NCBI GenBank assembly: GCA_965261055.1
Contig: OZ253440.1
Location: 1,116,001 to 1,180,000 of the forward strand
DNA: 64,000 nt
Direction of reading: 5' to 3'
Source of the DNA: G965261055 sp965261055 [NCBI: Fibrobacteria bacterium]
Lineage (GTDB): Bacteria > Fibrobacterota > Fibrobacteria > UBA11236
The notes under the pieces were generated by a model. It was given only the letters and a program-made list of their open reading frames with translations. It was not told the DNA's origin and did no database searches. Positions 29,803 through 37,882 of the stretch are shown piece after piece; the first letter of the stretch is position 1; every line of letters starts with the position of its first letter. The translations under genes and the position numbers were made by a program.

Positions 29803-30573
29803 TTAAATTTCTCGTAAGGAAGATAAAAAAAGTCTAACACCTTTTTGACCCTCTTTGAAATATGTTGTTAAAATTGCTGTCCCAATAATAGCAATATCTG
29901 CTTTATCTTCTAAAAAAGCAACATCCTTTCTAGATTTAATACCGAAACCAACACCAATTGGAATATTAGAGTACTCTTTTATTTTTTTGAAGTATTTTTG
30001 CGTTCCTCTTTCAAAGTCTGTATCTTTACCAGTCACACCCTTACGAGAAACTACATAAACAAAGCCTGTTGTATCCTTCAAAATATATTGATAATCAGAA
30101 ACTGGCGTTACTGGAGCAATTAAAGGTATAAAACTTAAACCGTGCTTTTGGCAAAACTCCTTAAGTGAAACGGCTTCATCAACAGGAATGTCAGGAATAA
30201 TCATTCCCACAGCTCCACATTCTTCTAATCTTTCACAAAACCTTTCCTCTCCATAACAAAAAACAGTGTTGTAATAGCCCATCATCAAAATTTTAAAAGA
30301 AAACTCTTCGTTTGCTAGTTTCATCAAATTAAAACAATCTTCTACTGTTGTACCTTTTTCTAAACTATATTGATTCGCTACGGTAAATGTTGGACCATCT
30401 GCAATAGGATCAGAAAAAGGAAATTGAATTTCAACTAATTCTATTCCCGATTTATCTATTGCGTCTAGAATTTCTAGGTTAGCTTCCATTGAAGGATAAC
30501 CGCAAATAACATGAGCCATACAACAAATTTTTTTGTTTTGAGCAGATTGTTTAATATAGGTTGATAGTTCCAT
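29803..30573 (-). CDS. trpA: Tryptophan synthase alpha chain
   Basis: TrpA (256 residues) cleaves indole-3-glycerol phosphate. Catalytic Glu48 (in ELVEIQFPFSDP) and Asp59 (in ADGP) are present, as are the VSRKGVTGKD loop and the phosphate-binding GVGFGIKS motif. It overlaps the last base of trpB and forms the usual alpha-beta pair. Confidence 0.97.
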   Translation of the reverse strand: MELSTYIKQSAQNKKICCMAHVICGYPSMEANLEILDAIDKSGIELVEIQFPFSDPIADGPTFTVANQYSLEKGTTVEDCFNLMKLANEEFSFKILMMGYYNTVFCYGEERFCERLEECGAVGMIIPDIPVDEAVSLKEFCQKHGLSFIPLIAPVTPVSDYQYILKDTTGFVYVVSRKGVTGKDTDFERGTQKYFKKIKEYSNIPIGVGFGIKSRKDVAFLEDKADIAIIGTAILTTYFKEGQKGVRLFLSSLREI

Positions 30574-31823
30574 TACTTAATTTGCGTCTTCAAAAAATTA
30601 TTCCACTTCTCATCTTGCAAAGCGTTAGCAACAGTAAAAATATCTTTATCTGCTCGTCCAGACTGATTAATTAAAATCACTTGATCTTTTAACATTTTTG
30701 GAGCTTCTTCTATTGCTTTAGCAAAAGCATGAGATGATTCAAGTGCAGGTACAAGACCTTCTGTTCGCATTACTAATTTAAGGGCATCTATTACTTTAGC
30801 GTCCGAAGACTGTTCAAAGCGAACTCTGCCTTCTTCTTTGAGATAAGCTAAGATAGGTGAAACACCAGTGTAATCTAAACCCGCAGAAATAGAGCTTGTT
30901 TTTTGCATTTGACCTTCTGAACTTTGTAAAAACTGTGTTTTATAACCATGTGCAACACCAATACTAGCATTCGTCCCTTCGGCTAAACGAGATGCATGCT
31001 TACCTGTTTCCATTCCAGTGCCACCAGCTTCAACTCCAACAAGCTCTACAGATTTTTCATCTAGAAAACCTTGAAAAATTCCCATAGCATTTGAACCTCC
31101 ACCAACACAAGCGTAAACGCGATCTGGTAGCTTATTTATAAGAGCAAACATTTGTTTTTTAGATTCTTGACCAACAACACTTTGAAACCAACTCACCATC
31201 TCTGGAAAAGGATGAGGACCACAAGCCGTACCTAAAACATAATGAGATTCTTCCATAGAAAAAGCCCAATCTCTCATCGCTTCTGTAATAGCATCTTTTA
31301 AAGTTTTTTGCCCGCTTGTTACAGAAACAACAGTTGCACCCAGTTGCTCCATCCAAAATACATTTGGCCTTTGTCTTTCAATATCAATAGCACCCATATA
31401 GATTGTACAGTCTAAACCCATTTTAGCTGCCATAGTTGCGGTAGCGACACCATGCTGCCCAGCTCCTGTTTCGGCAATCACTCTCTTTTTTTTTAAAAAT
31501 TTAGTCAACAAACCTTGCCCAAGAACATTATTGATCTTATGTGAACCAGTATGATTTAAATCTTCTCGCTTAGCATAAATTTGAGCCCCATTCAGTTTTT
31601 TAGATAAATTGTTTAAATGTGTAATAGGTGTTGGACGACCTGCATAATTCTGAAGCAAGTTTATAAATTCATCCCAAAATAATGGATTCTTTTTTACAGC
31701 TTCAAAATTCGTTCGTAAATCCTCAATCGTTAACCTTAAAACCTCAGGTATAAAAGCCCCTCCGTACAGACCATAATATCCATCTTTATCAAAATCAAAA
31801 AGATTAAAAGGAGCTTGTTTCAT
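30573..31823 (-). CDS. trpB: Tryptophan synthase beta chain
   Basis: TrpB (416 residues) condenses indole and serine. The PLP Lys is Lys96 in HTGSHKINN. The phosphate-binding CVGGGSNAMG loop and AETGAGQHGVATATMAAKMG are diagnostic of TrpB1. The other trp genes (trpE, D, C, F) are not here. It is 2 bases after the CysJ-like gene. Confidence 0.98.
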   Translation of the reverse strand: MKQAPFNLFDFDKDGYYGLYGGAFIPEVLRLTIEDLRTNFEAVKKNPLFWDEFINLLQNYAGRPTPITHLNNLSKKLNGAQIYAKREDLNHTGSHKINNVLGQGLLTKFLKKKRVIAETGAGQHGVATATMAAKMGLDCTIYMGAIDIERQRPNVFWMEQLGATVVSVTSGQKTLKDAITEAMRDWAFSMEESHYVLGTACGPHPFPEMVSWFQSVVGQESKKQMFALINKLPDRVYACVGGGSNAMGIFQGFLDEKSVELVGVEAGGTGMETGKHASRLAEGTNASIGVAHGYKTQFLQSSEGQMQKTSSISAGLDYTGVSPILAYLKEEGRVRFEQSSDAKVIDALKLVMRTEGLVPALESSHAFAKAIEEAPKMLKDQVILINQSGRADKDIFTVANALQDEKWNNFLKTQIK

Positions 31824-31825
31824 GA

Positions 31826-32947
31826 TTAATAAATATCCAACAAGAAGCGTTTGTCTTTTTTCATTCTCTTAATGTATAATTGAGCATCTTCAATTGACAT
31901 TAAACCTTGCTCAGAAAATATAACTTCTAAAGATTTTTGAACATCCTTAGCCATATATTCGGCATCTCCACAAATGAAAAGATAGGCTTTTTTTGTCTGA
32001 ATCCAGTACCAAAATTCCTTTGCTTGCAATTCTATAGAATGTTGCACATAATATGGATATTCTTTTTTATCTGAAAAAACTGTAGAAAGTTTTAAATCAC
32101 CTTGACTCTCTAATATTTCTAACTCATCTCGATACAGAAATGATTTTTCTTTAGAACTAGTTCCAAAGAAAAGCCAATTTTCAGATTCATTATGAAAGGT
32201 TCTCTCTTGAAGAAAACTTCGGAAAGGAGCTAAACCTGTTCCAGGTCCAATCATAATGATAGGAGTGTTTGGAGTTTCAGGTAACCTAAAATGTTTGTTT
32301 TTAACAAAGAATATTGTAAGATCGTCACCTTTCTGAAGAGATAAGCAAGTATCACTTGAACAGACTCCATGCCTTATCCGATTATTGTGTTTAGTTTTAA
32401 CTGCTGCAATTAAAACATGCACTTCTTGAGGATGTTGAGATAAAGAAGACGCAATAGAATATAAACGCGGTTTAAGGGGCGTTAATAAAGGTAAAACTAA
32501 TTCCGCATCAAGACAAGCATGAGGAAAACCTTCCAAAACATCCAGAACATCCAAAAAAATTTCCCTCTTTAACAATTTGTTGGATTTACACTCCAATAAT
32601 TTATCTTGCTCTTCTTTGTTTTGACATCTATCTTCCAATAATTTCCATAAACCTAATGGAATTTTATGTAAATCTAAACCATGAGTCAACGCTTCTCGAA
32701 CAGAAACATTTAACCTTGAGCCTAAAGTAACTGTAGTTCTTTCATTTACTTTCAGAAGGTTACACAATTGATCTACAAGTGATTCTGTGTTATGAGGAAC
32801 AATCCCTAAAGTATCACCTGGTTTATAATCATTAGGATTTTGACTTAAATCTAAAGAAATATGATAAGTTGTACGAACAGCACCAGGAGCAGTAAGAATC
32901 CGATGTTCTAATACTTTACTTTGAAATGGGTTGTTTTTATCATTCAT
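31826..32947 (-). CDS. CysJ-like FAD/NADPH reductase lacking a flavodoxin domain
   Basis: A 373-residue protein matching the C-terminal half of sulfite reductase flavoprotein and related diflavin reductases. Marks are PGDTLGIVPHN, the FAD motif PRLYSIASSLSQ, the VCSSDTCLSLQKGD loop, the NADP motif IMIGPGTGLAPFRSFLQER, FFGTSSKEKSFLYRDEL, and ICGDAEYMAKDV. The N-terminal FMN-binding flavodoxin domain is absent, as in some short CysJ proteins. ATG at 32947 is chosen; a longer frame reaches 33010 but its added residues look unlike the family. It likely feeds electrons from NADPH to a reductase (for example sulfite reductase) encoded elsewhere. The operon ties it loosely to trp and thi. Confidence 0.85.
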   Translation of the reverse strand: MNDKNNPFQSKVLEHRILTAPGAVRTTYHISLDLSQNPNDYKPGDTLGIVPHNTESLVDQLCNLLKVNERTTVTLGSRLNVSVREALTHGLDLHKIPLGLWKLLEDRCQNKEEQDKLLECKSNKLLKREIFLDVLDVLEGFPHACLDAELVLPLLTPLKPRLYSIASSLSQHPQEVHVLIAAVKTKHNNRIRHGVCSSDTCLSLQKGDDLTIFFVKNKHFRLPETPNTPIIMIGPGTGLAPFRSFLQERTFHNESENWLFFGTSSKEKSFLYRDELEILESQGDLKLSTVFSDKKEYPYYVQHSIELQAKEFWYWIQTKKAYLFICGDAEYMAKDVQKSLEVIFSEQGLMSIEDAQLYIKRMKKDKRFLLDIY

Positions 32948-33037
32948 AATTAGGATGGTGTTAACAAAAATACTATTTTCATATGCTACTATAAAGATTT
33001 TTAAATCCATAGCTAAAGAATTTTTACTTTTATTAAT

Positions 33038-34324
33038 ATGAAAACAATCAATTTGGGGATTATAGGGCTAGGGACTGTTGGAAAAAGTTTTGTAAAGCTT
33101 ATCAAACAACAAGAATCCTTCTTACAACAGTCTTTAAAAGCTAAAATAATCATCTACGGTATTTCTGCTCGTACTTCCGAAAGTTTAAATCATGTTGACG
33201 CTATTTTAAAAACAAAAAATGCTTTAGACATTTGTCGCCATGAAGAGATTGATATTGTAGTAGAATTAGCAGGAGGCTACGAATCTCCTCGCGAATGGGT
33301 TTTAGAAAGCTTAAAACACAATAAACATGTTATTACCGCTAATAAAGCCTTACTAGCTAAATATGGTCACGAACTTTTTCCATTAGCTGAAAAACAAGGC
33401 TGTTCCATTTTTTTTGAAGCAGCTATAGGCGGAGCGATTCCAGTTATTCGTTCTATTCAAGACCTTATGAGTGGTAATAAAATACATTCTTTTACTTGCA
33501 TCATTAATGGAACATGTAATTACATCTTGACTCAGATGAAGAACCTTAAACAAAGCTTTGATTTTGTATTAAAAGAAGCCCAAGAAAAAGGTTATGCCGA
33601 GGCGGATCCTAGTTTGGATATTGAAGCAACCGATACCGCCCATAAGGTTGCCTTACTTTCTTCCTTAGTCTCTCAAAAATATGTCTCTTTTAAAGATATT
33701 TTTGTAAAAGGTATCACAAAAGTTACAACCTTAGATTTGGATATGGCTACCGAATTCGGCTTTTCAATCAAACTCTTAGGGCAATTCATCACACAACCTT
33801 CAGGGCAAATTTACATTACTGTATTTCCAACACTTGTTCCTGCAAAACACCAGCTAAGCTCCGTCAATGGTGTTCTAAATGCAGTATATTATGAAAATTC
33901 TGCTGCTGGACCTATTTTCTTAACTGGTGCAGGTGCAGGTGGAGACGTAACAGCTAGTGCAGTCATGTCAGATTTGACTCAAGCTTGCTTATCTCATTTA
34001 TCTAAACAAAAAATGACAAATTCTCTTGGATTTATTAATCCATCTAATTCCATTGATATTTTACCTATTGATACCTTTGAGACAGAATTTTATCTCAGAA
34101 TTATTACAAAAGATGAATCTGGGGCGTTCGCCAGCATTAGCAAAATTTTATCTCAAAATAATGTTTCAATAGAAGCCGTTATTCAGAAACCATCTCAGGG
34201 CACATTTACACCTATTATTATTCGTACACATAAAGTTAGTCACCAGGCTATTAAAATAGCTATTACGGAAATTGATAGGCTAAAGATAGTCATTGAAGAT
34301 AGTCTGTTTTTACACTTTTACTAG
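33038..34324 (+). CDS. hom: Homoserine dehydrogenase
   Basis: A 428-residue enzyme reducing aspartate semialdehyde to homoserine, for threonine and methionine. The Rossmann motif GLGTVGKSFVK is at the start. VITANKALLAKYG, FFEAAIGGAIPVIRSIQD, GTCNYILTQM and the catalytic YAEADPSLDIEATDTAHK are all present. A C-terminal ACT domain (about 345-428; GAFASISKIL) suggests end-product feedback. It is divergent from the CysJ-like gene. Confidence 0.97.
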   Translation: MKTINLGIIGLGTVGKSFVKLIKQQESFLQQSLKAKIIIYGISARTSESLNHVDAILKTKNALDICRHEEIDIVVELAGGYESPREWVLESLKHNKHVITANKALLAKYGHELFPLAEKQGCSIFFEAAIGGAIPVIRSIQDLMSGNKIHSFTCIINGTCNYILTQMKNLKQSFDFVLKEAQEKGYAEADPSLDIEATDTAHKVALLSSLVSQKYVSFKDIFVKGITKVTTLDLDMATEFGFSIKLLGQFITQPSGQIYITVFPTLVPAKHQLSSVNGVLNAVYYENSAAGPIFLTGAGAGGDVTASAVMSDLTQACLSHLSKQKMTNSLGFINPSNSIDILPIDTFETEFYLRIITKDESGAFASISKILSQNNVSIEAVIQKPSQGTFTPIIIRTHKVSHQAIKIAITEIDRLKIVIEDSLFLHFY

Positions 34325-34354
34325 GAGTAAGACTAATATCAAATAAGAGCTAAT

Positions 34355-34661
34355 TTAGTTATCAATAAATTTAATCAGAGAGGATGTACAGTACGGTGTT
34401 TTACGGAATAGAGTGAAGCAACATATTAGAAAGCGAAAGAGGTAAATCGAAAACGAATCACATATTACTGTATTAAGTAGAGAATCTTTTACTTTATTTG
34501 CTTGAACAGATTTAATATCATTCAAATCATATTCCATTTCTTTGGGCTATTATTAGAGCAAATTCGTTATTCTCCCAGTCATTAAAACAGTGGATTACAA
34601 AATCTTCATTTTTACATCCATCTTTTGCTGTTTTGGAATCTTTTGCTTATTTATCATTCAT
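34355..34661 (-). pseudogene. Probable relic of a restriction endonuclease gene
   Basis: Directly after the decayed cytosine methyltransferase on the same strand. An ATG at 34661 opens MNDK followed by a TAA, then a readable stretch KDSKTAKDGCKNEDF and VIHCFNDWENNEFALIIAQRNGI, then a frame change into YDLNDIKSVQANKVKD, after which the frame is lost. The alternation of readable stretches with stops and shifts is typical of decay. Position after a C5 methyltransferase, and the DWxxN and YDLNDIKSVQANK style, suggest the cognate endonuclease, but the family is not proved. Confidence 0.45.
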
Positions 34662-34680
34662 AGAATTCTTTAGTTAAATT

Positions 34681-35718
34681 TTAAGTTACTTGCAAAATCA
34701 AGTATTTTTTAGCTACTGCTTGTACAGTATTTACTGCCATCGCATTTCCTGTTTGTCTCAAAATATGAGCCTCGGCAATATTTTCCTTTGCTTTTTGTGC
34801 TAATTTTTTGGGAAAATCTTGTAAAAGTAAAGATTCATAACCAGACAATTTTTAAAATCTCCCATTTTTTATATACAAAACTCCATGTCTTCCAAACCTC
34901 AGTGTTGGAACTTTGTTATAATACAACCTCAGATCTGATTACCTTGTATCTAAAACAAGATATTCTCTTTCTCGTAATTTTTCTATTGAGTATTTCTTTT
35001 GGTTGTATTTGTTACTAAGATATTTCAAAAAAGTTATATATGCTTGTTCTTTTTCATGAAAGATAGTCTCATTATCATTAATCAAAAAATCTTCTACATT
35101 TGTAATTTGTTCATTGCCATTTGGGAAAGAAAATTTTGTGCTATCTTTTAACAAATCTTTTCTAATTCCTACAAAATAGATTCTTTCTCTCACCTAGGGA
35201 ACTCCATAATTTATACTATTTAAAACTTCCTACTCAACATAATAACCAGCTTGATCAAGAGCTCCTAAGATAATTTTAAAGATCGTCCCTTATCATGATA
35301 TACTAGGCTTTTTACATTTTCCAAAAGAACAAATTTTACACTTTTTTCTTCATTATCTTTATCAGATAATAAATTATTTCACCTCTTTCATCTTCCATTC
35401 CTTTTCTTTCCCCAATCACAGAAAAAGTCTGACAAAGAAAACCTCTAACCATTATATCAAAATTAGGTAGATTATCTGTATCTATTTTTGTTAAGTCTCC
35501 TTAATTTTTTCATCTTCCCCATGAAATAATCTACATGTTTTTTTTGCATTTTTATTAATCTCAGAAAACTCAAAACATTTAATCCCTAGATCGTCCAATG
35601 CAAATCTTCCACCTCCAACACCTACACAAAAATCAATAAAAGTTAATGTTTTTATAAGCTTTAAATTTGGGAATTACTTACTTAATACTCCAAAGTTCTG
35701 TGTTAAGTTGAAGTGCAT
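34681..35718 (-). pseudogene. Decayed C5-cytosine DNA methyltransferase
   Basis: A full-length C5-cytosine methyltransferase can be read across frames on the minus strand, but with several in-frame stops and at least two frameshifts. Motif I reads FIDFCVGVGGGRFAL. Motif IV reads RGFLCQTFSVIGERKG, where the invariant Pro before the catalytic Cys is Leu. Motif VI-like LLENVKSLVYHDKG, motif VIII RERIYFVGIRKD, then DTR-stop-SDLRLYYNKVPTLR and motif X QTGNAMAVN follow. Two stops fall where the family has Gln (GVPQ, DTRQ), consistent with C-to-T changes. The ATG at 35718 is followed by an early TAA. Length over all (about 1 kb) equals a normal gene, so this is decay by point changes, not deletion. 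The target sequence cannot be told. Confidence 0.9.
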
Positions 35719-35723
35719 TCTAA

Positions 35724-35871
35724 TCAAACCTCTTTAAATCTTCTCAAACGATCATCAAACTTCCATAGCTTGTTTTTTTCCTCTGCTGTAGACTTCCTTT
35801 TCAAGCTGTTTAAAGACTCTTTAGGTCTAAACTTAATCGCTTCTAATGTATTCTGTTCCTGTTTTTTTCAT
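35724..35871 (-). pseudogene. Small frame-shifted gene relic upstream of the methyltransferase
   Basis: An ATG at 35871 begins with a run of seven A bases. Read with six As, the frame would continue as a 47-residue basic protein (starting MKKQEQNTLEAIKF and ending DDRLRRFKEV) that stops 5 bases before the methyltransferase ATG. With the seven As present it stops after 12 residues. This suggests a frameshift in a homopolymer. It could be a small R-M accessory protein, but no family is recognised. Confidence 0.4.
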
Positions 35872-35881
35872 ATCAACCAAC

Positions 35882-35983
35882 CTATTTATTAAAAAAATCT
35901 AATTGATTTCCATGATTTAAAATCCGTTCTCTGGCTAATCCACAATATTCATCGCTTATATCTATACCTATACAAAAAGGCAT
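35882..35983 (-). pseudogene. C-terminal tail of an amino (N4/N6) DNA methyltransferase
   Basis: The translation MPFCIGIDISDEYCGLARER resembles the C-terminal GIDINPEYCxxAxxR motif (motif I region of permuted beta-class amino methyltransferases). Only about 33 codons remain, and the upstream edge meets the terminator hairpin at 35974, so the rest of the gene has been lost at that junction. Confidence 0.6.
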
Positions 35984-36000
35984 CTCTGTTATGAGATGCC
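35974..36000 (-). terminator. Intrinsic terminator after the decayed BIG2 gene
   Basis: On the minus strand GGCATCTC (36000-35993) and GAGATGCC (35986-35979) form an 8-base perfect stem with a 6-base loop, followed at once by TTTTTG. This is the best intrinsic terminator in the window. It lies 26 bases past the stop of the decayed BIG2 lipoprotein gene. Confidence 0.8.
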
Positions 36001-36025
36001 TGTTTATCATTTTTATGATTAAAAA

Positions 36026-36756
36026 CTATTCAGTATCAGATCCAAAAATTGCTATTTCATAAAAAGTAGCCAAGGCAATAGAAAAAATTGTTATCACTTT
36101 ATTAAAAACAGTTAGTGGATTAGGATCCACTGTAATATCCTTTGTCACATTTGAAATTGTCACTAATTGTCACTGTTTCAATAACAGTATATCATTCATA
36201 AACTGTATAGTACTACCATTCATAGCTAAAATAGCATTACCCTGATTACGACCATAATAGGTATAAACACCATTATTATAAATCTTAGAAAAGCTACGTG
36301 TAATCGTGGCATTAGTTATTTACAAATGTGTACTTGAAACCTTTCATTACCACTAGTATCCGCTGTTTAAACAGTAGAGAAATTAAACACTATTGTATAA
36401 GACAGACCCTATTGAAATGTTTTCTAATACTGTAATCTCTAACTCTGCTTTTTAGTGGGATCTGCTGTAGAAGTCACTGTTATTCTGATTATTCCTACTC
36501 TTATTCCAGTGACTTACCCACTAGAACTTACTGTAGCTATTGTGCCTGCACTACTTCTATCTCACTGCTTGTTGGTAGCTTCAGATAGTGATACTGTCGC
36601 TATTACTGTTGACGAGTCTCTCAATACTATTCTTACTGCAAGATTATCAACACTAACACTACTTACTGGAATCGGTGATGCGTTTTCACCTGAATCAAAT
36701 AGGTTACAATTGACAATGGTTAATGCTAGTAATATAAATATAATTAGCTTAATCAT
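36026..36756 (-). pseudogene. Decayed BIG2/discoidin-like lipoprotein
   Basis: An ATG at 36756 opens MIKLIIFILLALTIVNCNLFD, a signal peptide with a VNC lipobox. A single BIG2 domain follows, broken by a frameshift and a stop: the expected IATVSSSGLVTG reads IATVSSSG-stop-VTGIRVG, then ITVTSTADPTKK. After more stops and shifts, a segment with FSKIYNNGVYTYYGRNQGNA and a final FYEIAIFGSDTE corresponds to the discoidin-like end of the large BIG2 protein (YTEGKLIYY and EIEIFG). The gene is thus a decayed smaller relative of 18788-22192. Confidence 0.85.
36155..36174. repeat. Perfect tandem 10-base repeat
   Basis: AATTGTCACT occurs at 36155-36164 and again at 36165-36174, inside the decayed BIG2 gene. 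It may be a slippage event. It resembles the tandem pair at the stop of the other BIG2 gene (GTCACTC). Confidence 0.7.
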
Positions 36757-37077
36757 TAGGATTCTATTTTGTATGGAATAACAAAAAATAACACTATCAA
36801 GTATATCTATACAGTAATAATAAATCAAAATATTTTTGTATGTAGTTCCATTTAGCTATAATCCTAGGTTTAAATAAAAAGCATACAACTATTGAAATAG
36901 ATAAGTAAAAATTAAACCATCATGCTTATTGTATAAGATGAAAGCTTTTTAATCGTGGCAGTAAGTATATAAACTCCATAATTTTATACAAATTGCTTTA
37001 GATAAAAAAGAAAAGTACCTGTAAGAATATAAGCAAATGCCTCGGCTAAAAGTCGATTAGAAACTAAGTTCCTATCC
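36757..37077. other. Intergenic region with nothing recognisable
   Basis: This 0.3 kb stretch lies between the start of the decayed BIG2 gene and the end of the HisN-type gene. No open frame, hairpin of note or RNA gene was seen. A promoter for the BIG2 gene would be expected in it. Confidence 0.5.
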
Positions 37078-37878
37078 TCATCTTTTTGCATTTAATTCCA
37101 AATTCTCTGATAAACTTTTAGTAACCATTGGATGTAAAAAACCATTCGTTGCCAGACCACTACGGTCTTTTATGAAACAACCATTTGAAACCGAGGAAAA
37201 TTGTCCTCCTGCTTCTGAAATAATAACCGACATGGGAGCTAAATCCCAAATTTCAGCAATAGGATCAAACATAACCTCAGCTTTCCCTGTGGCAACAAGA
37301 AGGTAGCCATAAGCATCACCCCAGCCACGATGAAACTTGCATTGCGTTCGCAAACTTTTCCAAGCTTTTGTATATCCCATAGATTCCAAAGTTGTAATAC
37401 TACCATCTAACAGAACTGATTTTTTAATACTTTGGACTTCCGAAACACGACATGGAGAATCGTTTAAAAAAGAACCTTGACCTTGTATTGCAGATAAAGT
37501 CAAATTCAACACTGGAAAATGTACCACACCTAAAACGGACTTTTGATTTTCAAGTAAAGAAATTAAAACACTAAAAAGGGGGACACCACAAATGAATGAT
37601 TTAGTTCCATCAATGGGATCAATTGTCCATTGCATAGAGCTACTGCCAGCTTTATCCGAAAATTCTTCCCCAATGATACCATAATTTGGTGTTTGTTTTG
37701 CTAAAGCTTCTCTAATTAATTCTTCAGCTTTTTGATCCGCAATTGTGACGGGTGAATGATCTGTTTTGTAATCAACTTTAAAACCTTTTTGATGGTAATC
37801 TAAAATTTTGCGACCTGCTTCTTCTGCCAATTTTTTAGAAAAATAGAGTTTTTCTTGTAATTCTTGGACTGGAATCAT
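37078..37878 (-). CDS. hisN: Inositol monophosphatase-family phosphatase, HisN-type
   Basis: A 266-residue metal-dependent phosphatase. Motifs are IGEEF (metal), WTIDPIDGTKSFICG (the DPIDGT metal site) and the C-terminal WDLAPMSVIISEAGG. The LRTQCKFHRGWGDAYGYLLVATGKAEVMFDP segment, in two adjoining motifs, is like bacterial histidinol-phosphatase HisN rather than SuhB or CysQ. The best guess is histidinol phosphate to histidinol in histidine synthesis. CysQ (adenosine bisphosphate phosphatase) is the alternative. It is 4 bases downstream of thrC. Confidence 0.8.
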   Translation of the reverse strand: MIPVQELQEKLYFSKKLAEEAGRKILDYHQKGFKVDYKTDHSPVTIADQKAEELIREALAKQTPNYGIIGEEFSDKAGSSSMQWTIDPIDGTKSFICGVPLFSVLISLLENQKSVLGVVHFPVLNLTLSAIQGQGSFLNDSPCRVSEVQSIKKSVLLDGSITTLESMGYTKAWKSLRTQCKFHRGWGDAYGYLLVATGKAEVMFDPIAEIWDLAPMSVIISEAGGQFSSVSNGCFIKDRSGLATNGFLHPMVTKSLSENLELNAKR

Positions 37879-37882
37879 ATCA

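Noticed and set aside
34788-35018. Plus-strand open frame over the methyltransferase relic
   Set aside because: Random frame opposite a recognisable decayed gene; hydrophobic by codon mirror only.
34681-35718. Idea that TAA/TAG are read as Gln in this organism
   Set aside because: All intact genes end on ordinary stops, including TAA and TAG at tight gene junctions (for example rplO, rplD, rpmC), and the relic also has frameshifts and a lost catalytic motif.
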